Positions 51,084 through 59,335 of a DNA stretch of 64,000 nucleotides are shown in pieces. A program made the position numbers and the translations under genes. Under the pieces are notes generated by a model, which was not told where the DNA came from, did no database searches, and was given only the letters and a program-made list of their open reading frames with translations. The DNA is taken from contig NZ_CABVGP010000001.1 of NCBI RefSeq assembly GCF_902497555.1, positions 620,001-684,000 of the forward strand, given 5' to 3'. The DNA is from Amycolatopsis camponoti (GTDB lineage: Bacteria > Actinomycetota > Actinomycetes > Mycobacteriales > Pseudonocardiaceae). The first letter of the stretch is position 1. Each line of letters starts with the position of its first letter.

Positions 51084-51114
51084 GCGGCCACTGACACCTT
51101 CTGTCAGTGGCCGC
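51084..51114. promoter_or_regulatory. Palindromic operator between the DUF1579-like and WYL genes
   Basis: GCGGCCACTGACA (51084-51096), CCTTC spacer, TGTCAGTGGCCGC (51102-51114): perfect 13-bp arms. The core TGACA-N5-TGTCA is like the sites found beside other YafY-type WYL regulators. It is 17 bases from both genes and would block both promoters. Confidence 0.8.
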
Positions 51115-51130
51115 TGGCAGACTTCGCCGG

Positions 51131-52099
51131 GTGCGTGCGAGCCGGCTGGTGTCCTTGCTTCTGCTGCTGCAGAACCGCGGCCGGATGAGCGCGGCGAAAC
51201 TGGCGGCGGAGCTGGGCGTGACCCCGCGAACCGTCTACCGGGACGTCGAAGCGCTGGCGGCCGCGGGCGTCCCGATCTACGCCGAGACCGGCCCGGACGG
51301 CGGCTACCAGCTGATGGACGGCTACCGCACCCGGCTGACCGGGCTGACCGCCGGCGAGGCCGGGTCGCTGTTCCTCACCGGCCTGCCGCAGCCGGCCGCG
51401 GAGCTGGGCCTGGGCGCCCAGGTGGCCGCGGCCGAGCTGAAGCTGATGGCCGCGCTGCCGACGCCGTACCGGGACGCGTCCGTGCGGATCCGGCAGCGCT
51501 TCCACCTCGACGCGCCGGGCTGGTACCGCGAAGCGGACCCGGTGCCGCAGTTGCTCGCGGCGGCGGAAGCGCTGTGGCAGGACCGGATCGTCGAGGTTTC
51601 CTACCGCCGGTGGTCGCCGGAGCCCGGCGTGGTGACGCGGCGGTTGCACCCGCTCGGCCTCGTCCTCAAGGCCGGTGTCTGGTACCTCGTCGCCGGGCCG
51701 CGCGTGCGTACCTACCGCGTCGGGAACATCGAGCGGTTGCGGACGCTCGATGAGCACTTCACCCGGCCGGACGGCTTCGACCTGGCGGAGTTCTGGCGCG
51801 CGAACGTCGAAAGCTACGAGGAAAGCGAAGCCGGCGAGACCGCTGTCGTACGGCTGTCACCGGCGGGAATCGAGGCCCTGCCGGACATCCTGGGCCCGCG
51901 AGCCACCCGGCTCGTGCGGCGCACGCTCGGCCCCGCGGACGGCGACGGCTGGCGCCGCGCCGAGATCCCGATGGAGAGCGTGGCCCACGCGGCGGCAGGC
52001 GTGCTCCGGCTCGGCGCGGACGCGCAGGTGCTGGCGCCCGCGGAACTGGTGGCGCACCTGGGAACCACGATCCGCGCGATGGCGCTGCTGTACCCCTAG
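51131..52099 (+). CDS. WYL-domain (YafY/DeoR-like) transcriptional regulator
   Basis: A 322-aa regulator. Residues 1-60 are a winged helix (LVSLLLLLQNRGRMSAAKLAAELGVTPRTVYRDVEALAAAGVPIYAE), then a linker and the WYL domain (VEVSYRRW, RRLHPLGLVLKAGVWYLVAG, RVRTYRVGNIERLRTLDE), and a C-terminal extension. WYL regulators bind a ligand, sometimes a nucleotide, and control an adjacent gene. GTG at 51131 (VRASRLVS) is the start after the palindrome. It likely controls itself and the DUF1579-like gene. Confidence 0.9.
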   Translation: MRASRLVSLLLLLQNRGRMSAAKLAAELGVTPRTVYRDVEALAAAGVPIYAETGPDGGYQLMDGYRTRLTGLTAGEAGSLFLTGLPQPAAELGLGAQVAAAELKLMAALPTPYRDASVRIRQRFHLDAPGWYREADPVPQLLAAAEALWQDRIVEVSYRRWSPEPGVVTRRLHPLGLVLKAGVWYLVAGPRVRTYRVGNIERLRTLDEHFTRPDGFDLAEFWRANVESYEESEAGETAVVRLSPAGIEALPDILGPRATRLVRRTLGPADGDGWRRAEIPMESVAHAAAGVLRLGADAQVLAPAELVAHLGTTIRAMALLYP

Positions 52100-52110
52100 T
52101 CCCAGCGGTG

Positions 52111-52935
52111 CTAGTCCCGAAAGTAGCCCAGCTGCGCGGAAAGGTCGTCGGCCGCTTCGGTCATCGGCCGCACGATCTGCTTCACCCGCTGCTTCGAAAG
52201 CCGGTACGACGGGCCCGATGCGCTCATCGCCGCGACGACGTCCCCGCCCGGGCCGTGGATCGGCACAGCGACCGCGTGCATGCCGAGCTCGAGTTCCTCG
52301 TAGCAGGCCGCGAAGCCGTCTTCGAGCACTCGTTCCAGCTCGGTCATCAGCTCGTCCGGCTCGACCGTCGTGCGCGGCGTGTACTGCTCCAGCTTCCGCT
52401 TCAGCACCCGCTTGCGCTCGGTTTCGCCCATGTACGCCAAGAGGATCTTGCCGCTGGAGGTCGCGTGCAGCGGCGTCCGCTGGCCGGTCCAGTTCTGCGT
52501 CGTGATCGCCGCCGAGCCGCGGGCCTGGCTGATGTTGATCGCGACGCCGTCGTCGGCGATGGCGATGTTCACCGTTTCCCCCAGCTCTTCGGCGAGCGAC
52601 AGGCAGCTGGCCCGGCCGAGCTTGGCCAGGTCCATCCGGCCCGTCGCGGCGCCGGCCAGCCGCACGATGCCGAAGCCGATCGCGTACTTCCCGCGTTCGC
52701 CGAGCTGCTCCACGAGGCCTCTGGACTCCAGGACGCTGAGCAGCCGCGACGCCGTCGACTTGTGGACGCCCAGCTCGCCCGCGATCTCGGTGATGCCGGT
52801 TTCGCCGTTGCGGGCGAGCAGCTCCAGCACGCTGATCGCCCGGTCGACCGACTGCACCTGGCTTTGCGTCGCGTTGCCACCAGCCGAGGCGTGCTTTCCC
52901 GCCGAGGTTGCGTCAGCAGAGTCCTGGTTCCGCAT
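52111..52935 (-). CDS. IclR-family transcriptional regulator
   Basis: A 274-aa regulator with a disordered N-terminal arm of 28 residues, a winged helix (VDRAISVLELLARNGETGITEIAGELGVHKSTASRLLSVLESRGLVE) and the IclR effector domain (LHATSSGKILLAYM, GFAACYEELELGMHAVAVPIHG). IclR proteins sense small metabolites. It diverges from the Rieske ferredoxin gene. In actinomycetes similar regulators sit beside glycine-betaine/sarcosine oxidation genes; the two N-methyl amine oxidase genes 2-5 kb away fit that role. Inference. Confidence 0.88.
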   Translation of the reverse strand: MRNQDSADATSAGKHASAGGNATQSQVQSVDRAISVLELLARNGETGITEIAGELGVHKSTASRLLSVLESRGLVEQLGERGKYAIGFGIVRLAGAATGRMDLAKLGRASCLSLAEELGETVNIAIADDGVAINISQARGSAAITTQNWTGQRTPLHATSSGKILLAYMGETERKRVLKRKLEQYTPRTTVEPDELMTELERVLEDGFAACYEELELGMHAVAVPIHGPGGDVVAAMSASGPSYRLSKQRVKQIVRPMTEAADDLSAQLGYFRD

Positions 52936-53015
52936 AGCGCAACACTATCCGTTTTGTACCGCGCCTATCGGCTGAGTGGGCGAATCTCTTGACGTGGCCG
53001 CCATCGGGGCCGGAT

Positions 53016-53053
53016 TGTTGCGCAAGAAGCGCAGAGTCGCGCGATGCGCAACA
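53016..53053. promoter_or_regulatory. Inverted TGTTGCGC/GCGCAACA sites (putative IclR operator)
   Basis: TGTTGCGC (53016-53023) and GCGCAACA (53046-53053) are inverted with 22 bp between; flanks extend the match to ATTGTTGCGCA against AATGTTGCGCA. A third GCGCAACA lies at 52937-52944 near the IclR start. The pair is 47 bases before the Rieske gene. Confidence 0.55.
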
Positions 53054-53099
53054 TTCACGAACCGTCCCGGCACCCCGCCAGTCTTTTCCGGAGGCCCCG

Positions 53100-53414
53100 A
53101 TGATCCGAGCGTGCGCCGTCGCCGACCTGCCCGTTGGCGAAGCCCTCCGCCTCGACGGCCCGGTCCCGATCGCGGTGTTCCACACCGAGGACGGCTTCTT
53201 CGCCATCGACGACACCTGCACCCACCAGGACGCCTCGCTCGCGGACGGCTGGCTCGAGGGCTGCTTCGTCGAGTGCCCGCTGCACGCCGCCCTGTTCGAC
53301 CTGCGCACCGGCGTGCCCACCTGCCTGCCGGCCAAGGCGCCGGTGCGGACCCACCGCGTGGTCGTCGCGGACGGCGAAGTGCACGTCGACGCGCCGGTCC
53401 CGGCCGTCTCCTGA
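53100..53414 (+). CDS. Rieske [2Fe-2S] ferredoxin
   Basis: A 104-aa protein with the Rieske motif CTH (Cys40, His42) and CPLH (Cys59, His62), spaced 16 residues apart as in dioxygenase-type ferredoxins. It begins MIRACAVADLPVGEALRL after a GGAGG site. It carries electrons from a reductase to a Rieske oxygenase, for example one demethylating glycine betaine or aromatic acids; no oxygenase gene is in the window, so the partner is elsewhere. A strong terminator follows. Confidence 0.9.
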   Translation: MIRACAVADLPVGEALRLDGPVPIAVFHTEDGFFAIDDTCTHQDASLADGWLEGCFVECPLHAALFDLRTGVPTCLPAKAPVRTHRVVVADGEVHVDAPVPAVS

Positions 53415-53427
53415 CCTTTTTCCCGCA

Positions 53428-53462
53428 GGTCCGTGAAGGCCGCGTGCCGGCCTTCACGGACC
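53428..53462. terminator. Terminator after the Rieske gene
   Basis: A 15-bp stem (53428-53442 with 53448-53462, arms GGTCCGTGAAGGCCG and complement) with a 5-nt loop. The CCGTGAAGG arm is shared with other hairpins of this window. Confidence 0.85.
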
Positions 53463-53565
53463 GTCCAGGGGCACCCGGATGGAGCAGGCGATGCTGCGGA
53501 TCTTGATCTTTCTGGTGGTCAAACACGCGGGTCGCGCGTCCGGCCGCCGGAACTAGTGCGAATAT

Positions 53566-54249
53566 GTGGACATGAAGGCACGTGTTCTCGTGGTCGACGA
53601 CGACCCCGCCCTCGCGGAGATGCTCACCATCGTGCTCCGTGGGGAGGGGTTCGACACGGCTGTGGTCGCCGACGGTTCGCGCGCGCTGCCCGCGCTGCGC
53701 GAACTGAAGCCCGACCTCGTCCTGCTCGACCTGATGCTGCCCGGGATGAACGGGATCGACGTCTGCAAGGCGATCCGCGCCGAGTCCGGGGTGCCGATCG
53801 TCATGCTCACCGCCAAGAGCGACACCGTCGACATCGTTCTCGGCCTCGAGTCCGGCGCGGACGACTACGTCGTGAAGCCGTTCAAGCCGAAGGAACTGGT
53901 CGCGCGGGTCCGGGCCCGGATGCGCCGCACCGAAGCCGAGCCGGCGGAGTCGCTCACGATCGGGGACCTGGCCATCGACGTGCCCGGCCACGAGGTCACG
54001 CGTGAGGGCAAGGCCATCCCGCTGACCCCGCTGGAGTTCGACCTGCTGGTGGCGCTGGCCCGCAAGCCGCGCCAGGTGTTCACCCGCGAGGTGCTGCTCG
54101 AGCAGGTGTGGGGCTACCGGCACGCGGCGGACACCCGCCTGGTGAACGTCCACGTCCAGCGGCTGCGCTCCAAGGTGGAGAAGGACCCTGAACACCCCGA
54201 GGTGGTGTTGACCGTTCGCGGTGTCGGGTACAAGGCCGGCCCGCCGTGA
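53566..54249 (+). CDS. mtrA: Response regulator MtrA
   Basis: A 227-aa OmpR-family regulator nearly identical in plan to mycobacterial MtrA: phosphoacceptor Asp55 in LVLLDLMLPGMNGIDVC, YVVKPFKPKELVARVRAR, and a winged helix with LTPLEFDLLVALARKPRQVFTREVLLEQVWGYRHAADTRLVNVHVQRLR. It controls cell division, peptidoglycan remodelling and, in sporulating relatives, development and antibiotic genes. GTG at 53566 gives MDMKARVLVV; an in-frame ATG at 53572 is the alternative. TAGTGC ends 6 nt before the GTG, so the gene may be leaderless. Seven bases separate it from mtrB. Confidence 0.97.
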   Translation: MDMKARVLVVDDDPALAEMLTIVLRGEGFDTAVVADGSRALPALRELKPDLVLLDLMLPGMNGIDVCKAIRAESGVPIVMLTAKSDTVDIVLGLESGADDYVVKPFKPKELVARVRARMRRTEAEPAESLTIGDLAIDVPGHEVTREGKAIPLTPLEFDLLVALARKPRQVFTREVLLEQVWGYRHAADTRLVNVHVQRLRSKVEKDPEHPEVVLTVRGVGYKAGPP

Positions 54250-54256
54250 TGAGTCG

Positions 54257-55981
54257 ATGAGCACGGAGACCCCGAGACGGCTCCCCGCGTTCGCGCGTTC
54301 GACGGCACGCCTGGTGCGGCGTGTCGTCGTTTTCGCGCGCCGTCGGGCGGTCGCGTTCAACGAGCTGTGGAAGCACTCGCTGCAGTTCCGCGTCACGGTG
54401 TCGACGCTCGCGCTGTCCTCGGCCGTGGTCTTCGTGCTCGGCATGGTCCTGCAGAACCAGATCACCGAGCGCCTGCTGGACACCAAGCGCGAAGCCGCCA
54501 TCGCACAGACCCGCGCCGCCGCCGACACCGCCGCCGGTGAGCTGGTCGGTCTCGGCGGTGAGACGGACGAGGCGATGAGCAACCGCCTCCAGAACGCGCT
54601 GAAGAAGATCGCGATCACGCCGACCAGCCAGGACGCGGCCGGCTCGGCGGCGGGCACGTTCGTCCCGGTGCTCGCCAGCGGCGGCCACGACCAGTCCGGC
54701 GACGAGCCCTCGTCCGCCGGGCCGTTCTCGAACGTCCCGCCGCGGCTGCGCCAGTTCGTCGAAGCCAACGAGATGAGCTGGCTCGAGCACACGGTCAGCG
54801 ACACCGACGGCGGGCGCACGACGTACCTGATCGTCGGCACGCCGCTCAACACCGTCGCCAGCCCGCTGCAGCTCTACCTGCTGTTCCCGCTGACGACCGA
54901 GCAGAACACCGTCGCCACCGTGCAGAACACGCTGCTCGTCGGCGGGCTCGTGCTGCTGCTCCTGCTCGCCGGCATCACGAACCTGGTGACCCGGCAGGTG
55001 GTCCGCCCGGTCCGGCAGGCCGCCGCGGCGGCCGAGCAGTTCGCCGGGGGCGACCTCGACCAGCGCCTCACCGTGCTCGGCGAGGACGACCTGGCGAAGC
55101 TCGCGGTGTCCTACAACGGGATGGCCGCGAGCATCCAGCGCCAGATCCGCCAGCTCGAGGACTTCGGCGGGCTGCAGCGCCGGTTCACCTCCGACGTCTC
55201 GCACGAGCTGCGCACGCCGCTGACCACCGTCCGGATGGCCGCGGACGTGCTGCACGCGTCCCGCGAGCAGTTCCCGGCCGGGCTCGCGCGCTCGACCGAG
55301 CTGCTGGTCGACGAGCTCGACCGGTTCGAGTCGCTGCTCGGCGACCTGCTGGAGATCAGCAGGCTCGACGCCGGCGTCGAGGACCTGTCCGCGGAGTTCA
55401 TCGACGTCCGCCCGATCGCCACCCGCGCGGTCGAGCAGGTGCGGGTGATCGCCGGCAACGCGGGCAGCTCGGTGGAGCTCGTGCTGCCCGACGAGGAAGT
55501 CATCGCGGAGGTCGACGCCCGCCGCGTCGAGCGGATCCTGCGCAACCTGCTGGGCAACGCCGTCGACCACAGCGAAGGCCGGCCGGTGGTGCTCACCGTC
55601 GGGGCCAACGAGACCGCGGTCGCGGTGACCGTCCGGGACCACGGCGTCGGCCTGCGGCCCGGCGAGGCCGACCTGGTGTTCAACCGGTTCTGGCGCGCCG
55701 ACCCGTCGCGCAACCGGCGCACCGGCGGCACCGGGCTCGGCTTGGCGATCAGCCTTGAGGACGCGCGCCTGCACGGCGGCGAGCTCGACGCGTGGGGCGA
55801 ACTCGGCGACGGCGCGTGCTTCCGGCTCGTGCTGCCGCGCCGCCAGGAGGTGCCCGCCGGCGACCCGCCGCTGGCGCTGCCGCCGCCCGACCGCGTCGCC
55901 GCCGAGGTGCCCATCGGGCTGATCGACATCACGCCGGCGCCCGAGGCGATCTTCGCCGAACGTGAGGAAATCGGTCAGTGA
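54257..55981 (+). CDS. mtrB: Sensor histidine kinase MtrB
   Basis: A 574-aa kinase with TM1 near residues 45-68, an extracellular sensor of about 150 residues, TM2 near 230-250 (TLLVGGLVLLLLLAGITNLV), a HAMP domain (PVRQAAAAAEQFAGGDLDQRLTVLG), His316 in SDVSHELRTPL, NLLGNAVDHSEG, DHGVGLRPGE and GGTGLGLAIS. It phosphorylates MtrA; in mycobacteria it localises to septa. A C-terminal tail of 45 residues is Pro-rich. The stop overlaps the lpqB GTG, so translation is coupled. Confidence 0.96.
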   Translation: MSTETPRRLPAFARSTARLVRRVVVFARRRAVAFNELWKHSLQFRVTVSTLALSSAVVFVLGMVLQNQITERLLDTKREAAIAQTRAAADTAAGELVGLGGETDEAMSNRLQNALKKIAITPTSQDAAGSAAGTFVPVLASGGHDQSGDEPSSAGPFSNVPPRLRQFVEANEMSWLEHTVSDTDGGRTTYLIVGTPLNTVASPLQLYLLFPLTTEQNTVATVQNTLLVGGLVLLLLLAGITNLVTRQVVRPVRQAAAAAEQFAGGDLDQRLTVLGEDDLAKLAVSYNGMAASIQRQIRQLEDFGGLQRRFTSDVSHELRTPLTTVRMAADVLHASREQFPAGLARSTELLVDELDRFESLLGDLLEISRLDAGVEDLSAEFIDVRPIATRAVEQVRVIAGNAGSSVELVLPDEEVIAEVDARRVERILRNLLGNAVDHSEGRPVVLTVGANETAVAVTVRDHGVGLRPGEADLVFNRFWRADPSRNRRTGGTGLGLAISLEDARLHGGELDAWGELGDGACFRLVLPRRQEVPAGDPPLALPPPDRVAAEVPIGLIDITPAPEAIFAEREEIGQ

Positions 55982-57729
55982 AACGACAGGCTGTTCGGAA
56001 GCCCCGGGCGCGGCTTCGGTTGCCCCGCTTGGTGTTCGCGGTGCTGTGCGTGGTGCTGGTCGCCGGCTGCGCCAACGTGCCGCTGGAGTCCCAGCCCGTG
56101 GTCGTCTCCGGCGAACGCCAGGGCCAGGGCTCGGGCGACGTCGTCCCGGAGCCGAAGCCGGACAGCGACCCGCTGACCCTCGTGCGCGACTTCGTCGGCG
56201 CGACCCTCAAGCCGGGCCAGAACAACGCGGCCGCCCGCGCCTACCTGGACGAGCAGGGCCGGGCGAACTGGCGGCCGAGCCGCAGCCTGACGATCATCCA
56301 GGACACCTTCGGCACGGTCTACGACCCGTCCCCGCAGCCCGACCCGAACACCCTCGTCGTCAACGTGCGCGGGATCGACGTCGGCACGCTCGACCAGAAC
56401 AGCGCGTTCGTGCCGGACTACAGCCCGGCGGCGCTCAAGGTGAAGGTCCGCAAGCAGGCGAACGGCCAGTGGCGGATCGTCGACCCGCCGCCCGACCTGT
56501 ACGCGACCGAGTCGGACTTCAGCGAGAACTACACGGCGGTGCCGGTGAACTTCTACTCGGAGCAGTCGGCCACCTTCGTCCCCGACCGGCGCTACGTCGT
56601 CGCGAAGCCCCAGTCGGGGTTGCCGAGCCGGGTGATGTACCTGCTGGTCAACGGGCCTTCGACGAGCCTGGCCGGGTCGGTGAAGAACCTGCTCGGCGAG
56701 CCGGTCGAGATCGACACGAACGTCAAGAGCCTCGACGACGGCACGCTGCTGGTCCCGCTGACCGGGCTGTCCGGCGTCGCCGACGACATCCGGAACCTGA
56801 TCGCGGCGCAGATCGTCCTCACGCTGCAGTACGTGACGTCGGCGCGGATCCGGATCCTCGCCGACGGCGCCCCGCTGGTCGCGAACCACCCGGACTGGCG
56901 GTCGAACGAACTGCCCGCGTACGGCGCTTCGCTGTCGCCGAGCCTGGAGCTGAAGGGCCTGATGACGGTCGACGGCCGGGTGCGGTCGCTGGGCGACGGC
57001 GCCCCGGTCGGGGGCCCGGCGGGCAACGGCGGCTACGACGTCGTGAACGCGGCCCAGTCGATCGACGGCAAGCGCCTCGCGGTGGTGGACCGCGACGGCC
57101 CCAAGGTGCGGCTGCGGATCGGCGACCTGGGCCACGACCTCCCGCCGGCCGGCCTGGGCGGGACCACGCTGAGCCGCCCGACGTGGCGGCCGGGCACCGG
57201 TGAGGTGTGGACGGTGGTCGACCAGGTGTCGGTGGCCCGGATGGTCATGAGCCCGACCAACCAGTGGACCCCGCTGCAGGTCAACGCGACGGACCTGACC
57301 CAGCAGGGCGACGTCACGGAGCTGCGGTTCTCCCGCGACGGCGCCCGCGTGGCGGCGGTGGTGAACGGGCTGCTGTGGGTGGCTTCGGTGGTCGGTGCGG
57401 GCGATTCGGTGGCGCTGCGCGAGCCGAGGTTGCTGCAGCCGCACGACCTCCAGAACGTGGTCGACGTGGACTGGCTGACCCAGGACACGCTGGTGGCGGT
57501 GACGAAGTCGACGTCGCAGCCGGTGATCCGCGTGACGGTGGACGGCCAGCGGATGGACGCGTTCAACAGCTCCAACCTGACCCCCCAGGTCCACGGCGTG
57601 ACGGCGGCCCCCGGCCGTCCGATCGTGGTGGCGGACGCGAGCGGCCTGTGGACGGCGTCGGTGCTGGGCGAGGTGTGGCGGCCGCACGACCACTCGATGA
57701 AGGACGCGGATCCGTTCTACCCGGGCTGA
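55978..57729 (+). CDS. lpqB: Lipoprotein LpqB, MtrAB-associated
   Basis: A 583-aa exported lipoprotein with lipobox LVAGC (Cys31) after a long basic start (MKRQAVRKPRARLRLPRLVF). The GerMN-like domain covers about residues 60-240 and the C-terminal half has beta-propeller-like repeats (GKRLAVVDRDG, TWRPGTGEVWTV, FSRDGARVAAVVNGLLWVASV). LpqB interacts with the outside of MtrB and modulates its signalling. GTG overlaps the mtrB stop as GTGA. Third gene of the operon. Confidence 0.94.
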   Translation: MKRQAVRKPRARLRLPRLVFAVLCVVLVAGCANVPLESQPVVVSGERQGQGSGDVVPEPKPDSDPLTLVRDFVGATLKPGQNNAAARAYLDEQGRANWRPSRSLTIIQDTFGTVYDPSPQPDPNTLVVNVRGIDVGTLDQNSAFVPDYSPAALKVKVRKQANGQWRIVDPPPDLYATESDFSENYTAVPVNFYSEQSATFVPDRRYVVAKPQSGLPSRVMYLLVNGPSTSLAGSVKNLLGEPVEIDTNVKSLDDGTLLVPLTGLSGVADDIRNLIAAQIVLTLQYVTSARIRILADGAPLVANHPDWRSNELPAYGASLSPSLELKGLMTVDGRVRSLGDGAPVGGPAGNGGYDVVNAAQSIDGKRLAVVDRDGPKVRLRIGDLGHDLPPAGLGGTTLSRPTWRPGTGEVWTVVDQVSVARMVMSPTNQWTPLQVNATDLTQQGDVTELRFSRDGARVAAVVNGLLWVASVVGAGDSVALREPRLLQPHDLQNVVDVDWLTQDTLVAVTKSTSQPVIRVTVDGQRMDAFNSSNLTPQVHGVTAAPGRPIVVADASGLWTASVLGEVWRPHDHSMKDADPFYPG

Positions 57730-57769
57730 GCCGGCGAAAACTGTCGGTGGTGACGGGGACACTGTCCGT

Positions 57770-58693
57770 GTGCTGCTACTCGACTTGCTGATCCCCGCCC
57801 GGTGCGCCGGCTGCGGGGCCCGCGGGGCGCCGTGCTGCGCCCGGTGCGCGGGGGTGTGGGGTTCGGTGTCCGAGGTCGTCCGTGCCCCGGTGACGGGCGT
57901 GGCGAGGGTGTTCGTGCTGGCCAGGTACCGAGGCGTGGCGCGGCGGTTGCTGATCGCCTACAAGGAGCGCGGGCGCCGGGATCTGGCGGCGTCGCTGGGG
58001 CGGGCCATGGCGGAGGCGCTGGTGGTGCTGCCGCTCCGGAGGGCTTCGGTGGCGGGTGTGGGTGCCGGTCCGGCTCGATCGGACCTCCCTGGACCGGCCC
58101 TGGGGGGTGCCGGGCCCTGCTTTGATCCGAGGCTCGCCGCCCCCGCCGGCCCGGGCTTCCCCGATTCGCGTCTGGGCGGTTCCGGTCCCGCGAGCCCAAG
58201 CTTCCCCGACCCGGCCCTCGTAGGCCTCTCGTCGTCACCTGGACGGCGGCCGAAGGGGCCGCCCGTCACCGCGGCGAACGGGTCGCGTTTCGCACGGGAA
58301 GCCGGAACCGCTTCCGCGGCCCGGGCGATCTGCCTGGTTCCGGCGCCGAGCCGCCGATCGGCGTCCCGGGTTCGCGGCGGTCCCCACGTCGAGCGCCTGG
58401 CCGACGCCGCGGCGAGCGTCCTGGCGGGCTGGGGTTTCGAAGTCGCGGTCGCCCCGGCGCTGGAGCTGGCCGGCGGCGCGCGCGACGCGGTCGGCCTGGA
58501 TCGCGCGGAACGGGTGGCCAACCTCGCCGGCCGGTTGCGGTTCCGCGAAGCGGGGCGCCCGCCGCCGGGATTCCCGGTGGTGGTGCTGGACGACGTCATC
58601 ACCACCGGAGCCACGGCGGCCGCTTGCGTGCGAGCGTTGGAAGGGGAGGGGATCGAGGTGGCCGCGGTTCTGACGCTGCTCGCAGCCGGGTGA
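57770..58693 (+). CDS. comFC: ComFC-type phosphoribosyltransferase-family protein with a long insertion
   Basis: A 307-aa protein. The start has a cysteine cluster (RCAGCGARGAPCCARC; Cys12, 15, 22/23, 26) as the zinc finger, followed by YRGVARRLLIAYKERGRRDLAASLG and, at the end, the PRPP-loop VVVLDDVITTGATAAACVRALEGEG. Between them residues about 91-186 are a Gly/Pro/Ser-rich insertion (PGPALGGAGPCFDPRLAAPAG) absent from typical ComFC proteins. ComFC takes part in DNA uptake in competent bacteria; its role in actinobacteria is unknown. It follows lpqB as in mycobacteria (Rv3242c position). Confidence 0.85.
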   Translation: MLLLDLLIPARCAGCGARGAPCCARCAGVWGSVSEVVRAPVTGVARVFVLARYRGVARRLLIAYKERGRRDLAASLGRAMAEALVVLPLRRASVAGVGAGPARSDLPGPALGGAGPCFDPRLAAPAGPGFPDSRLGGSGPASPSFPDPALVGLSSSPGRRPKGPPVTAANGSRFAREAGTASAARAICLVPAPSRRSASRVRGGPHVERLADAAASVLAGWGFEVAVAPALELAGGARDAVGLDRAERVANLAGRLRFREAGRPPPGFPVVVLDDVITTGATAAACVRALEGEGIEVAAVLTLLAAG

Positions 58694-58971
58694 GCCGCGG
58701 GATCCGGCGCGGGCGCCGGAGCCGCCGGCCGCGTCAGCCGGGGCCGACCGCGACGGCTCCGGCCGGCCGAGGCGCCCTCCGGCCAGGAAAACCGGGGTCC
58801 ACAACCGCACCGCCTCACGGACACCGCACACACCCTCGCCGAACGGCTCCCACGTAAAGCGACCGCCCCGACCGCGTCCACCACCGCAAACGCCCCCGAA
58901 CGGCCGCGCACACCGCACCTCACCCCGCACGCGGGTGACCCCCATGTCACCTACACGAGTGACATCCGACG

Positions 58972-58998
58972 GGAACGCAAGCTGCCCCGCGGCCGTTG
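58972..58998 (+). promoter_or_regulatory. Sigma-R/SigH-type promoter
   Basis: GGAAC (58972-58976), 18-bp spacer, GTTG (58995-58998), matching the GGAAT/C-N18-GTT pattern of thiol-stress ECF sigma factors in actinobacteria. It lies 480 bases before hpf, with an ATG at 59006 where transcription would start. Confidence 0.6.
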
Positions 58999-59005
58999 TC
59001 CGGGC

Positions 59006-59335
59006 ATGAGGGTGTCGATCATCAGCACTCGGCCGCCGCACCACTCCACCGGGGTGGCGGCTGCGGCGGACCTGGCCGTCACCCTCGGCGTCCACCAGCC
59101 GGCAGCGGTGCGCCGTCCGTGTGAACCCACGGCGAACGCACCGCGTCCGACCAGCGGGTGTTTTCGGCTGTTCACCCTCCGCTCACTGCGCGGGGTGACG
59201 GAGTCTCATTCCTCGACATCCCCCGGCTCGGGGGCTGTTGCAACGGGCGTGAGGAAGCTAACGTGCTCCGCTATCAGCAATCCCCGCAGGCAGGGAGGTG
59301 ACGAGCCCATGTCCCTGGCGCCGGAGGTGCGCTGA
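59006..59335 (+). CDS. Candidate leaderless small protein, 109 aa (doubtful)
   Basis: ATG at 59006 stands about 8 bases after the GTTG of the sigma-R-type promoter, the expected start point, so translation could be leaderless. The first 35 codons (MRVSIISTRPPHHSTGVAAAADLAV...) mostly end in G or C, as real genes here do; the rest loses this bias and contains rare codons. No ribosome site and no known family. It may instead be a 5' leader or a decayed gene. Confidence 0.3.
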   Translation: MRVSIISTRPPHHSTGVAAAADLAVTLGVHQPAAVRRPCEPTANAPRPTSGCFRLFTLRSLRGVTESHSSTSPGSGAVATGVRKLTCSAISNPRRQGGDEPMSLAPEVR

